Of a stretch of DNA of 64,000 nt, positions 22,771 through 35,047 are shown one piece after another. Location: NCBI GenBank assembly GCA_012064415.1, contig SSNU01000055.1:744001-808000 (forward strand), in the 5' to 3' direction. Made by a program: the position numbers and the translations under genes. Within the stretch, counting starts at the first letter, position 1. Each line of letters begins with the position of its first letter. The stretch is from Gyrodactylus bullatarudis (Eukaryota; Platyhelminthes; Monogenea; Gyrodactylidea; Gyrodactylidae). Below the pieces are notes generated by a model. The model ran no database searches, was not told where the DNA came from, and saw nothing but the letters and a program-made list of their open reading frames with translations.

Positions 22771-22977
22771 TTGGTTCAAAATTTTAATTTTACTAATTTA
22801 TTTATTGAATATTTGAGATTCCGTTATGGAACAAAATAAAGAGAATCCTTAAAGAATACTTTTCCGTTTTGTTCTTGGAAATCGTTAAATATTTTTTGCT
22901 TAAAAAAACAAATAGTTACTAATAAAGTGGGAAAAAGAAGAAGTCTTGGTGTTTTTTCTCCTTCTTCATAAACAAAC

Positions 22978-24277
22978 CTCTTCATAATTGGATATGTCTT
23001 CACATGATCTGGAAATACTGTCTGAAGTTTGATTGTCTAAATGGTTTAATTGGAAAGCACTTGTAACGGTTAAAATGATGCCCAATATCAAGGGGATAGA
23101 ATAGGCCATGCATGCTCGTAGGATGGAGTAGTTCCATTCAGTTGACTGACAAAGACCATTCCTTTTCAACTGTACCTGTACGAAGAAATAGGATAGGGGG
23201 AATAATAATTATAATCAGATAAAACTTTAGTGTTATTATTTTTATAAATCCTTGTTATTGTCTATACTGATTTAATCATTTATTATGAATCCTTCAGTTT
23301 TATACGAAATTATTGTGCTAATTAACATGAACCAATCAGAATCGAGAAATAATAAATCGATAAAAATTGAGTGAAATCACTAATGAAAAAACCTTGAATA
23401 ACTTCTGAAAAAGAGAAGATAAATGGTCATGCGAGGTATCATTGGATAGAGGAATAAATTTTACATTCTTTTCCCAATTAAAATTTTAGGTTTTATAAAA
23501 ATAAGATAGCCTGTTGAAGGGTAAAAACAAAAAAGTGCATGGCATTTTTCGCTAACTTTTCATCATTTTTCAACTTTAAGACCAACTGAGCAACTTGGAA
23601 AATTTTTGAAAGCAGATTCGGAATCTGCGTTAAATTTTACACAACAATCAGTTTGTCGCAAAAATTTATCGCAAAACTTTTTTTTAATTTCCCCCAGTGT
23701 TATTATAATTATTAAAGCGAGACAGAATTTACTATTTTCCCCGGATAGTCAAGTAAACAAGTATTTTTCAAGTTCCATAGTCATGAAATCATCCCATGAA
23801 TTGATGGAATAGAAAAAAATGTCTGTGAATTTCCTTAGACGAATTCGATGATTCAAAATGGCAGCATTCAATTTAAAAAAATTCAAAAAATACTTGATAG
23901 TAAATTCTCATCTTCATGTCAACTAGCTGTATGCAATAATAGTAACTTACAGATTCGAAAGAGCCCTGTAGTACTATCTGAATTATTGCCTGAGCAAGTC
24001 CAATTATCCATGGAACTGTGACCTGGATCTTATTCACACGATGGTCAAGGATTTGTCGCCTCCCACCATCATCAGGACAGACAATCAACTGGTTTTGGAA
24101 ATTTCTTATTTTGGAAATCTTCAACAAGATATCCAGGGAAGATCCGAGTAGGAGGAGGACGTCTACATGACAGACTAATGTCTCCGCCAATACCCAGAGG
24201 ATGCAGTATTTTGAAAAGGTCTTACGTCTCTCCTCTGCAATGGCAAGATTCATTGAGAATATAATCAAACTGTTTTT
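22978..24277 (-). CDS. Exons of a polytopic membrane protein, possibly a GPCR
   Basis: Two phase-compatible exons: about 24277-23951 and 23175-22978, with GT donors and AG acceptors; the joined frame stays open. They encode four hydrophobic segments: a first one containing NLAIAEERR, then WVLAETLVCHVDVLLLLGSS, then VTVPWIIGLAQAIIQIVL (with a TM4-like Trp), and YSILRACMAYSIPLILGIIL (with a TM5- or TM6-like Pro), separated by loops with Cys. This resembles the middle of a seven-helix receptor but no class-defining motif is clean. A further exon pair near 22385-22089 could supply the last helix. The upstream exon should join in phase 2; the receptor-like exon at 30971-31226 ends in phase 1, so at least one exon is missing or the two belong to different genes. 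Confidence 0.4.
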
Positions 24278-24308
24278 TTTGATAAAATCATATTAGTACA
24301 ACTCATCT

Positions 24309-24735
24309 AAAGTTAGGAATCTATGGGAATCTTGAAGAAAAACTTGGTTTTTTCATCAAAAATTCGAATTTGTAAAAAATTTTTGGAATCCTGTTGCTCA
24401 CTTTTACGATTTGAAGAAAAAAATTTATTTTCATGAAAAATATGGCGCCAAAATCCTATTTATTCGAACTTTGAACTCAAAATTTTTATTGATTTGAAAG
24501 TGGGACTTTGGTCAAAAGATGATTTTTTAGATCACAATAAGACAAGAAAGCCGAATATCGCTGATAAACTTTCGAAAGATCCACCATTTTCGAGGGATTT
24601 TGATTCACCGAAATTTCATTGATTTTCAACTAGTGAAAATGATCAAAAAATCGAAATTCAGCTCCTAAACGATACTGATAACAGATTTAGCATATGGACA
24701 AAATTCATAGATTCCCAACTTCATATTAATTGAAT
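24309..24735. repeat. Foldback repeat family, subtype A
   Basis: Opens GTTAGGAATCTATGGGAATC and closes AATTCATAGATTCCCAACTT. Shares GGAATCCTGTTGCTCACTTT and GAAATTCAGCTCCTAAACGA with other members. Non-coding. Confidence 0.65.
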
Positions 24736-27700
24736 ATTTCATGGTCTAATCAGATCAAAGAGATGCACTACTCGTTTGCATGAACAAACTCAGTTTAGTT
24801 ATTTTTTGTTCATCTTTGCCTCTGGTGTGATTAATAAATCATCATGTAATAAGTCTTTTAATCCATTCATTTTTGAACTTAAACTCTTATGACACCTTGA
24901 GCTGGATAAAACCTAGTTTCTTCAAGAATTTACATTTTTTGTTTTCACAGCCAAAAATATACTAATGTCTGAAAGTAAACGAACCTGATCATTCGACACA
25001 CAGGTTAATATGAAAATCTGATTTTATTTCATCCAGAAATCTAATTTGGTCAAGATTTTCTGAATCACCAGGCTCACTTTTACCATTTGAAGAGAAAAGA
25101 AAATCGAATTTTAAGAAAATTATGCTATACTTTGAACTGATTATAAATTCTTTGACAAACTCGGGATCATCAAAATCTAGATTCTTCCTACTTTGTAGAT
25201 CTACTCTGAAGAGCACTGTATTCGATCCAGTTGTTAATAATATGTGAAATAAAAGATGGATAGCTTATTTATTGTAAAAAGATAAACTTGATTTATGAAA
25301 ATTACCCTCCAGACTCTATACACTCTGTTCATGATTTATCTAAGTTTTTTTTCATATTCCTACATACAGAACAATACACAATGGAAGGGAACAAAGTTGA
25401 CATTATTATCGTTGTTGTTTGGGCATACTACTAATGTACTTACTTTTACAAAATATATATGTACAATTGGATATTGTTGCTCATCAGAATCCAAATATAA
25501 ATGACAAGAAGTTGAAGAACAAATAAATCGATAGAAACAAGGATAAGAGAGCAATGCAAGTGAGTAAGGGAGGGAGGGAGCTGACCGTGCTGTTTACGAA
25601 TTATAATTGAATTTCATTTCTTTATCAAATGGGAAAAAAACTCTTCTCTCCTCACTGATTTAATCCCCTGTTTTTCTATGTCGATAACTAATCATAGAGT
25701 AATTTTATCGATTAGTGATAGTAAAAATCTAAATAAGCGTAAAAATATTCATCTCGTTTGTAAAACAAAGAAATCTACATAAAAATTGCTATTTTGAAAT
25801 GTTCCTTGGTCCAATTACAATGGCCCTGAGCCGAGTGATTCTTTAGTAAAGTTTCCTACAGTACTACGGTTTTACACTACGGTATTTCTAAATTTGCGTA
25901 TCCTACTCAGAATTTGGTCTTGAATCCAATGCTTCATGGGCTCCCAATAAAACAAAACCATTTGTTATTAGATTCGAGAAATGCTCTTTACCAGTTTAGT
26001 TTTATAGCAGAAAATTTAATGGAAAATGTTGACAGAACAAAGCGATATCTTTTCGTTCTATAGAAAGACAAGGAAGAAAGAAGAATTTTTTGTAATAATT
26101 TATCGATTGGAATGTGATTTTTTAATTTTGAGTGGTTCTCTTTTTTCATTAATTTTTTAGGCTGAACCAGCTCTTTACAATTTTGTATTCCTTTTTGTAC
26201 ATAGAATAGAAAATATGATAGAGCAACAACCAGATGAGAAGACACAAGCAGAAATTATTCAAAGTGTAAACTGCTGGGAGAAATGACAAAAGTTATTAAA
26301 CTCTTGTCCTATACAATAGGAATAGCTTTTTAATTGATAATGATAAATTAGAGATGTGTATTTTTAAAGAGAGAAAAAATACTTTTATTGCTTTTATCAA
26401 TGTGATCAAGGCTAGAATGTATCTCATAAATTGAAGACCTTTGTCGATTGGTTTTTTCAATAAAACATTTGCTCCCTCTTGTTTTCCAGTAATTTTTCTG
26501 AATGACAAAGAGACAAAGGGCTTTTTAAAATCGATGAAATGAAAAAACGAATCCCTTGCGGTGAGTTCGATTCAAAGTGAACTTGGAGAGAAATAAGAAG
26601 GGACAATTGTTCTCTAATTCAACCGAAACTCCCCAAAATACATGTGTCCATTAAACTTATTTTTCATTCTACTATTCGTATAAAGGGATCATGTTTTTTT
26701 ATTATTATTCATGTTATCGTTGATCTTGTTAAACTTTTTCAAGTTTTTCATTTAAAACTAAATGAAGCCGGGAACCTATGATGATATTGAGAAAAATTGG
26801 AATTTGACGTAAATTGCCTTCGTCTCAGATGATTTTACAAGATACTAATAATCATCAGAAAGATTCTACATCTACCTAGTAAATTGACGAATTAAAAAAA
26901 TATATTCATTTGATTGAAAAACACAACTTTGATCAACCATCTTTTTCATGTTTGACTTGAAGAAATATGAAACTTTCTTCGAGCTGCACTTTCGTATAAC
27001 CCAATAATGATAGATACAGGTACAGTACTTTGAAATCTCTTTTTGTGTTTCAATAATCCAATTGATTATAGATGGACTCGCTATGTTTTTGTTCTTCAAG
27101 AAAGCTGAAATGAAAACTGTAAAGTTTTTTCTCACCATTTGACAGTTCATACGTCCTAAGCGAATTTTGTCATATCCACTCAGAAAAAATTCCTCTTGAA
27201 GAGAGTTGAGAAACACTCGAAAAGTAAAAGAAGAAGTAAGACGTAAATTGTATCAACAAGTGAATAGATATATCGTGATCCTACAAGGAGGTCTGTATTC
27301 GATTCGATTGCTGAGAAAACTTTCAATAAAAGAAATAGACAGCACTTGAAAAATAGTGGAAGGGAAAGACATTTAAACTCTCAATCCTTGAATATACAAT
27401 TGACATCATGTTGTACGATTGAATATTTTCAAGATAATCTTGTTACTAAAGCTATAATAATTGAAGATGAAAATCCAAGATATTTTTCCAGATGCAATTT
27501 CTTATTCTTGAAAAGAAATTCGAATTTAAATTATGATCAACCTTCTGTAATAAAGCTTAATATTATAAATTATTACAAGTCAAGGAAATCGGATATATCC
27601 TCCAGAACTTTGGTAAAAACTACCATTATTCTGGGTTCTTGGGATTGGACACAGTTCCAAGTAGAGAGATTAAAGAAAAGGACTAGAAAGAAATGCACAA

Positions 27701-28375
27701 TATCCACATGTCTAACATTGTATAGATAGACAATAGCAATCAAAATTTCATTAAATTTTATTCCAATTAATGAGGTCTAGTCTAAGAGACGCCTTCTATG
27801 ACATTCCAATAGGGTTTTATTATCCTTTCAGATCATAAAATCACATAGGATTTCAATGTGATTTGTGATAATAAAATCTAACTTGATCAGTTGTACCTAT
27901 TTCCATATATATTCGCCAAAAAGACAGAAAATAACATTAAAGACGATTTTATATTTTGAAACAATTGATAAAGTTTGATTTTTCACAGATAATCTGATTG
28001 GTTTAAAGATAGATCAAGAATACAGAGGTTTTAAGATACAATCTGGTTCACCTCAAAAGCGTCTCTGCTAGTAATAATAAAGGTTTTATCTCAGTTAGTC
28101 TACGAAACGTTTGGATCAAAACAACCGATGGCTTATTAACCCTTTCGCATTGACTGTATACTGTAAATCCTCCACCCCTGGTCTTGAATAGGCTAAAATT
28201 ACATGTGATCGTGTCTCTAATGCATGTCGAGAAAGTGTTTTTCCATTTCAATGATTTCTTTATCTCATTAGAGAAAGTACTTTTCCAAAGTTATCTCTTC
28301 TTGACATGCGTAAAGGACTTTAACGAGAAATTCATTTCTTTTATGGAAGGAAAAAATCTCAATCTTTAATAATAT
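24736..28375. other. Gene-poor region with repeat fragments
   Basis: No gene is supported. Contents: a degenerate foldback fragment at about 25005-25150; repeat D copy at about 26465-26640; two open frames of 114 and 127 codons (27216-26872 minus, 27346-27729 plus) with no recognisable domain, biased composition and no convincing splice partners. The region may be an intron of the receptor-like gene. Confidence 0.45.
26465..26640 (-). repeat. Dispersed repeat D, copy 2
   Basis: Reverse-complement match to about 7420-7600; shared block GAATGACAAAGAGACAAAGG and CGAATCCCTTGCGGT with a run matching GAACTTGGAGAGAAATAAGA. No domain is recognised in its frames. Confidence 0.55.
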
Positions 28376-28830
28376 TTAGGAACTTTGAAGAATTGAAAAA
28401 ACAAGAGGTTTGTTACCACTAAATACGTATTTCTTAAAGCTTCATCATCAAAGTTACTTTAAAAATGAAAATTATAAATATTGTATAATCATTGAAATAA
28501 TAAATTACAAATATTAGATGAAATGAAAATATTAAGAAGCAAGTTCTCTTCATTTTTGCTATTAATGTTGAGTTTTTTGGGTGTTTTTTCAGCTTACATT
28601 CTCTTCTTTTTATGGAACTTACTTCTTACTATTTTCATTCTAATATTTGTAATTTATTATTTCAATGATTATACAATATTTATAATTTTCATTTTTAAAG
28701 TAACATTGCTGATGAAGCTTTAAGAAATACGTATTTAGTGTTAATAAACCTCTTGTTTTTTTCAATTCTTCAAAATTCCTAAATGCAAATAAGTGGATTT
28801 TCGGACGTATATACAAAATTACGTGAATCT
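28376..28830. repeat. Palindromic Penelope-related repeat
   Basis: The left arm (about 28385-28545) and right arm (about 28620-28775) are inverted copies of each other: both contain the AAATACGTATTT palindrome, TTAAGAAATACG and TATTTCAATGATTATACAAT. The centre (28560-28600) contains GGGTGTTTTTTCAGCTTAC, matching the reverse complement of the Penelope-like element's terminal repeat near 33.72 kb. Inverted terminal repeats of this kind are known for Penelope-like elements. The right flank (28775-28835) continues the match to 13.26-13.33 kb. Confidence 0.65.
28702..28742 (+). ncRNA. Hammerhead-ribozyme-like motif (candidate), copy 2
   Basis: Helix I arm AACATTG, core CTGATGA (28709-28715), AGCTTTAA, GAAA (28724-28727), palindrome TACGTA, TT, second arm TAGTGTT. 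The arms form seven pairs including G-U wobbles. Compared with the 13.35-kb copy two arm positions differ, yet each remains paired (C-G becomes U-G, C-G becomes U-G at the cleavage-proximal pair). A third copy on the opposite strand near 28445 has lost the first core C (ATGATGA). Helix II is again not formed. Confidence 0.4.
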
Positions 28831-30970
28831 CTAGTATATATTAAAAATATGTGGTTAATTGCATAGATGAAAAAGTTTTAACAAAATGTTTACAAATGAA
28901 AATAACTGTGATCAATATTCTTTCTCGTTGAGCAGAATCAGCTTGAAAAGTTTTTTAAATTGATTTCTTGATAGAAAATCAATAGACACTTTTATTCTGA
29001 GCGATAATACTGTCAAAGTTTATCAAAATAATTTTATTTCTTGTTCAAGATTCTGTCTGATTGAATTTATGGGCAAAATCCTGATTTGGGTTATACGAAA
29101 GAGAGAACGAATCAGATCTACTGATGGGCTCTGCAATGAAACATTAGGCAAATGTCTTGATGCATTGATAATTATAATTATCTAGCAATTGTCTCTATAA
29201 CAGTTTTAACATGAAGTATGTATGGACTTGTTTATTATAGCCCACATTATTTCTATAGCTTGTTGCATGTCAAGCAAAGATTGTAGGGATATTGCTATAA
29301 AATTAGAGAGGGTGAAGAACAACAACATGTTTCCTAGCAAAGCAAAGTAAGGAGAAGACAAGTGCTTCTTTCTTAAACTTTTCCTTTTTCAAGGATATGA
29401 ATAGACCGCTCTTTCCTTAGAATGTAATGTATTTAAAGCAACTACTACATGTTGAAATGGAACAGATCAATAACTCCCCATAGTTTAAAATGGAAAATGA
29501 CGTTTTCCCTTCGACGCAATGCATCCGTTTGGTTCATCAAGATGATTTTCCTTTGAGCACAAATAAAATTGTTCTATTAAAATACTCGAATATGTTCAAG
29601 AAAAATTATTTCACCTCAAATTTCGAAAACATGGGAATTAAAATTAGAATTTCACAATTTTTTCTTCTAATCTTGATCTGGTACTCTAAAATATTCAAAC
29701 TTTTGATGAAAAATTGGAAGTCATAGATTCCCAACTGCATGCAGATAAATTAGCTTTAGCCAAAATGAAAAAGAGTCCCCAAAATGGTCACTTCGAGGGC
29801 CGTGTAAAGCTCATAACGAAAAGGTGATCTTGAATGACTGATAAAATAGAAGACATGACCTGATAGGTAATGACAACGAATAACCACTGCTATAAGGGGG
29901 CTTAGTTTAGGTTTGCAGAGCTTGACTTGATTTAAATTCAACATCCCACGATGCCTAGCAAGTGTGGGACCCGAGGTGAATTTTGACTGAAAACTATTTT
30001 TTGTGTCGATTCTAATTAAAATCTGGCTAGCATGATTTTAACCTTGGGCTACACACACAAAAGGAACTTCCAAAATTTTTTCTCATCTAGATGAATGATT
30101 CTTGCTTCCCTGTAGGTTCTATTTAACTCTCAAAATAGATTTCACACATTTCAAGAGCCTTACAAGTTAATAAGCTAAATTTTGAACTAATTCTATAGTT
30201 CAAATCCTGAATTTTGGCCATCAACTACAGACTTTCACCTCCATTCATAGAAGGGAAAATTATCAGTGCCTCTAGTCTACGATTCCTCATTATCGTATCG
30301 TAATGTGGGTGTATTTGGACAACATACTTCATACCTCATTACAGGAAATTTTTCTCCTTGTAGTTGAGATACGAGAATGTCGCTCAATTTCTTTAGGATG
30401 ATTTAATCTATGAACAATGAATGCTATCAGGGGGAAAATTCCTACTATCAATTGGCCGTTAAACATTTATTGAGTCATTTAAATCATTTCCCGAGAGATT
30501 CATTTGATAAATTTTGGGTATTGAAAAATGTTTTGAGAAATTTCTGTGAAATCAGGAGAATTTTACTGACATATTCGTATATCAGAACAGGACAATTTGA
30601 CAAGAACATGGAACATTGTTTGAGTATATAAAGATTGCCTCAGATCAGAGATATTAAAAATTATAATTTCAAGGTGATTTTCAATATCATTAGTTAGTTG
30701 TGCAAACATTGAGAGCATCCAGTAACCAGTAAAAGAATGAATGCCGAAAGTATGAGAATTAATTTTAGGGTGGGAAATGTATCAATTAGAGCACACAAAG
30801 TACCCATAAGACAATTTAAATGGGAGACAAATTATTTCTAATATTTTTGTAATTTTTAATTACACATCTGGCATTTAAGAGGCTGATGAGTATGTCCTAG
30901 GTCTGACACTTTCGGCATCCTGTTTTTTCTTATAATTACTGTATTACTATTATGTAGAAAGGAAACTCAC
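28831..30970. other. Gene-poor region, degenerate foldback fragment
   Basis: No supported gene. About 29560-29760 holds a half-copy of the foldback family ending CATAGATTCCCAACTGCATG. Around 30720-30960 is a weak inverted arrangement with ATGCCGAAAGT on one side and ACTTTCGGCAT on the other. Confidence 0.45.
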
Positions 30971-31226
30971 CTCCAAAGATGTTAAAGACAGTGGACGATG
31001 GCATTCCGAAGGCAGCATAAATTATGCAGTTGATGCAATGTGACAACAAATAATAGTGCATAACACCTCTCTGAGACCTTCTCAATTTGAGAATAGAAGA
31101 GATGATGGAAGAGTTCAAGATGAAACTCAAAATCATCACGACAAGGTTGAGAACCAGCCGGAATATGTCCCACGGAAATTCTCCGTCATCTGAGAGCAAA
31201 AGAATTGTAACCTCAGTTTCATTCAT
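30971..31226 (-). CDS. First exon of a GPCR-like receptor (TM1-TM2)
   Basis: ATG at 31226; the exon ends in a GTGAGT donor at phase 1. Encodes a short N-terminus with an N-glycosylation sequon (MNET), a TM1-like helix with the pattern FILNSSII, a basic short loop (KLRRSQRG), and a TM2-like helix ending with Pro (CIIYAAFGMP). This is the usual start of a rhodopsin-class receptor. The following exon was not identified with certainty; candidates at 24.3 kb do not match in phase. Ligand unknown. Confidence 0.5.
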
Positions 31227-31454
31227 TATACACTCCTTTTGTTCTAGAGGTCGTGTACTGTCTCATTCTGGGTCTTATTCCTCTATCAAAATGATGATTC
31301 TGAAAATCTTACCCTCTTCTGTAGATGAATGATGGAATATTTTCATTGGTTCACTTTTTTATATATATACCCAGTATACAGTATATTATACCGGGATATA
31401 TCCAATTTGAAGGAAAATGTATATAGCTTTTCTACGAGAAACTCATTTCCATCA

Positions 31455-31943
31455 TTATCTATACAGATCAGTTAATAAATCATTATAACTTTTTATAGCA
31501 TAATCATAAGAAATCAGATAATAAATTAGATTTTCCCTGGGCTCATAACAAGAAATAAGGATGGCTATTCTTCTCAAAAAAACAAGAAATAAACTTCCAA
31601 TTGCAGCCTCTTCCCTAGGATCCTTCAGAATCAGAACGAAAAAAGATCGTAATAAACTTATACAAAAGAAAATAAATATTTCTGTGAAAAATTTGTATCT
31701 GGTTAATTTACTGCAGCCTGTTATGGATAATGACAGAATTGCTTTCAACGGCTTATATACTGTGAAAATTAATAGGTAAAATTGATAGGAGTTTACAAGA
31801 AACATTGAATGCAGTTGTTTTACTGAAATAAAGTCAAAAAAATTTGGAGCAAAATTTAAATTTTCAATTCTGAAAATGAGAATTCTGCAGGACCCTACTC
31901 TTTCCTTTCTTATAAGCTTTATACCGAAAACAGTTCTGATCAA
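31455..31943 (-). CDS. Membrane protein C-terminus, possibly GPCR TM5-TM7
   Basis: A 162-codon open frame ending in a stop at 31455. Three hydrophobic segments: SMFLVNSYQFYLLIFTVY, then FFTEIFIFFCISLLRSFFVL, then SLFLVFLRRIAILISC, followed by a TM7-like ENLIYYLIS and a charged tail. The pattern fits the last three helices of a rhodopsin-class receptor, with a basic third loop (KPLKAI...KLTRYK). Upstream there is only a foldback repeat and a retroelement, so no first half is visible. It could be a truncated receptor copy or a different membrane protein. Confidence 0.35.
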   Translation of the reverse strand: MIRTVFGIKLIRKERVGSCRILIFRIENLNFAPNFFDFISVKQLHSMFLVNSYQFYLLIFTVYKPLKAILSLSITGCSKLTRYKFFTEIFIFFCISLLRSFFVLILKDPREEAAIGSLFLVFLRRIAILISCYEPRENLIYYLISYDYAIKSYNDLLTDLYR

Positions 31944-31959
31944 TCAGGGCTACATTTTT

Positions 31960-32425
31960 ATTCAAAGAAATCAAATATGCTGAATCTTGTTTTAAGAATC
32001 ACCCCATAATCATGTCAAAATCAAATTTTGTTTTTTTCATCATTTTCCCTACTTGAAAGTCGATGAAATTTGATATTTCAAGATCCCAGAAAAATGACGA
32101 ATTCATCAAAATTTTTATGATGATCATCTGTTTTTTTGTCTTATTGTGATCCTAAAAATCAACTTTTGATCACTCTCTCACATTGAAATCAACAAAAAAT
32201 TTCAACTCAAAGTTCAAAATAATGGGAATTTGGCGCTACTTCAAGATTTCAAATTTACCGTATTTTCCTTAAAAATTGTTCTTTTCTAAAAATTTTTTCT
32301 CCGTATCGTGAAAGAGGGCCTCATGATCTAGATTCCATAAAATCTTGATCAAATTCGATTTCTTGATGAAAAAATTGAGAATTTTGTAAAAACCATAAAT
32401 TCCCATCTTCATATTAACTAGCTTT
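31960..32425. repeat. Foldback repeat family, subtype B, 5'-truncated
   Basis: Nearly the same sequence as 59760-60180, from GAAATCAAATATGCTGAATC to AAATTCCCATCTTCATATTA. Landmarks: GAAAGAGGGCCTCATGATCT and GGGAATTTGGCGCTACTTC. The left inverted arm present at 59.6 kb is missing. Confidence 0.75.
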
Positions 32426-32435
32426 AGTAAAAGAA

Positions 32436-33806
32436 GAAAAATAAACAGAATAAAATACAAACTGCAAAAACACCAAAACTCTCCAATAAGTAGCAACAGT
32501 GGAGAGAAAAGTGAAAAAGCTCACATCGGCCAGGGTAGTTGAAGATTGTATGAGTAATTTTTCTGAACACATAGATTTGGTTTGTATAAGTTAATAAAGA
32601 ACTTCTCTTTCACCCATACATCTAAGCTATCATCACCAGGATTTTTGAAAAGAATAGAAAAATTTGAAGTTGAGGCAGTATGATTCTCCTGTTTAAGATT
32701 TCTTGTAACCGCTGTGTCTTTCTTCAAATGATCACTGGATCTTGTAGAAAGTTTCCTTATAGTCTGTCCTATATATGAAGCCCCACAAGTGCATTGAAAT
32801 TTTTAAATCAATAGAGTTTTTTCTTCAGGTTTAAGTAAATCCTTATGGATCAAATTGAATAATCTCTGTGTTTTAAATACAATTTTCAATTGTATATTAT
32901 TGTAATGTTGATCGATGAGATTAACCAATCTTTTCCTAAAATCATTACTAAAACCGTCACGTTAAAAATTAAGATTCATGAAAATTGTAGTCTTCTCAGT
33001 CTCATCTGTGTTGTTTGTTTCATTATCTTTGATATCAGTTCTATTGAGGAATTTGTCCAGAAATCTGGCTGGGTAACCATTTTCCATTAGGCATAACTTT
33101 GAATTCTCTATCTCATTAGGCCATTCTTCTGGACTTGCTATTCTTCTAATCCTCTTGCTTAGACCAATTACTAAACCTCTTTTGTGTGAAATAGGACTAA
33201 AACTGGCATAATGTAGATATTTGCCGTTATCAGTATTCTTCTTGTAAATAATATTTCTTGTAATTAATCTTTTCTGGTTAGTTTTACATCTAAGAAACTC
33301 AAAGAATTATTAGATTCTTTCTCTATGGTAAATTTAATATTAGGGTGAAACGAGTTCATTTTGGAGAAAAAATTGTCTGTAATAACATTAGGCTTCATTA
33401 GAATAAACGTGTCCTCAACATATCTGATGTAAACATCAGTGAAAGAATTGATAGTATCAGACATTTTAGTCATTTCTAACCATTCTAGAAAGATATCAGC
33501 TAAAAGAGGACTTGGAGGTGAACCCATGGCTATCCCGTCTTTTTGAATAAAACAGTGTTTTGAAAAGATAAAGGAACATTAGTGCAACAAGTCCTAACAA
33601 GATTTGCTATTTCATAACTATCCATTTCAAAACCACCATATTCATCAAATTCATTAAAAATAATATTTTTCAAATTATGAAAGAAATAGTAAATGTCAAA
33701 GAAGAATAAAATACAAGCTGAAAAAACACCAAAACTCTCCAATAAGTAGCAACAGTGGAGAGAAAAGTGAAAAAGCTCACATCGGCCAGGGTAGTTGAAG
33801 ATTATA
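32436..33806 (-). mobile_element. Penelope-like retroelement with flanking direct repeats
   Basis: A roughly 100-bp sequence (containing CACCAAAACTCTCCAATAAG and GCTCACATCGGCCAGGGTAG) occurs in direct orientation at 32436-32553 and 33700-33806 and flanks retroelement coding sequence. Such terminal repeats are typical of Penelope-like elements. The element reads on the minus strand and is 5'-truncated: only the C-terminal half of the reverse transcriptase and the GIY-YIG endonuclease remain. Confidence 0.8.
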
Positions 33807-33830
33807 GGAATAGTCCTCAGTATATCCAAT
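32521..33830 (-). pseudogene. Broken Penelope-like reverse transcriptase plus GIY-YIG endonuclease
   Basis: RT fragments: FFHNLKNIIFNEFDEYGG..., then, after a frame change near 33535, DGIAMGSPPSPLLADIFLEW, then YIRYVEDTFILM, HPNIKFTIEKE and LSFLDVKLTR. The catalytic YxDD box reads YVED, so the first catalytic Asp is replaced. The downstream part (about 32823-32521) encodes FQCTCGASYIGQTIRKLSTR and a following His, the zinc-linker and GIY-YIG nuclease typical of Penelope endonucleases. The reading frame is interrupted more than once. The coding end overlaps the terminal repeat. Not a functional copy. Confidence 0.85.
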
Positions 33831-35047
33831 TAACTCTAACCTTGTTTCTGTTAGATAAACGTCTGAACTGAAGAATCAACTGTAGTTTCTCTTTGAGATC
33901 AGTGATATTAAATGTGGTTTTTGAGTTGGTGTACTGCCTACACTTGCTTGGAGATCAAAATCAGTCTGGACATTGAAAAATCATTTTTTTCATCTCATGA
34001 ATAAATTTAAGAAAAGAAAATGAATTTAAACATTTTTTACATCTTTATAAAGTTAAAGTGAAATATACTTTTTTAAAAGGCTAGAATTATGAACAATGAA
34101 CTAAATAATTTATACATTGTTTAAAAGTTATTATTATTAAATGACAGAGAAATTTTTTCTTTCTTTTAGCGGGAAACTAGAAAATTGAATACTACTATTT
34201 CATTGAAATTTAAATTCAATTGCATTATCGTGTTTAGTAAAATAATCATAGTAGCAGCGTAATTCATTCATTGAGTTATTGTTAGACTTGGAATGAATTT
34301 TCACTTAATTTGAATTCAGAGGAATGTGCGTTTAACACTCTCTTTCAGATGAAAAGATGAAAAAGCCGATCGATAATCCAACACTCGAGTGAACTTTCTT
34401 AGATTAAATTCCATTTCAACAACAAATGAGGGTTATTAACACGTTAGTCTTCTTTTCAACCTACATCACCAGAGTATATAGGGGTATCTTTCATTATCTG
34501 CGATAGGTTTATGAGTTTTCATCAAAAGTCTTCTAGACATTACACATTTTCTTCTTGATTTGAGCAAGAGATAATCGAGTAAATTAAACATATTCTGAGG
34601 GATTGGCTCGGTCTGGTAGAAAGTACAAGTTTTGGTTTAAATTTAACCCTTCAAAATTTCATTTTCATCATACAAATTAGAAATTTTTAAACCTTACCTA
34701 AATTTTTGGCTCTAAAACTAGTTATCTTCCAAGCCAAGAGAGATATCTAGCAGGCGTTGGCTATTTTTCAAACTATTTTGCTCAGCAAATAGGATTTCAA
34801 AAACACGTTCTTAATATTTGACTACATTAAGCTATCTTACTGAATTAAACAAATTTTTGTCACCTCATAAGGTATCTTTTAGTTCAAGTTATAACTGGAG
34901 AAACTGTTGTGCCCCCGCTAGAACAATTTAATAGGAGGGTTAATTTGTTAATTTTTTTTGAACGATAATATTGCCTAACTCCATCAAGAATATTTTCGTT
35001 TGGATCTAAATTCATGAGGAAGGTTTAGAGAAAACAAGCGTATATTA
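33831..35047. other. Intergenic, nothing recognised
   Basis: AT-rich sequence between the retroelement and the terminal-inverted-repeat element. No exon, RNA gene or clear repeat is seen. Confidence 0.5.

Noticed and set aside
27346..27729. 127-codon frame of unknown type
   Set aside because: No recognised domain, no splice context, composition typical of AT-rich non-coding sequence.
30870..30925. GGCTGATGAGTATGTCC, similar to the 57.7-kb hammerhead-like core
   Set aside because: The GAAA box is absent and no helix I/III partner was found; at best a dead relative.
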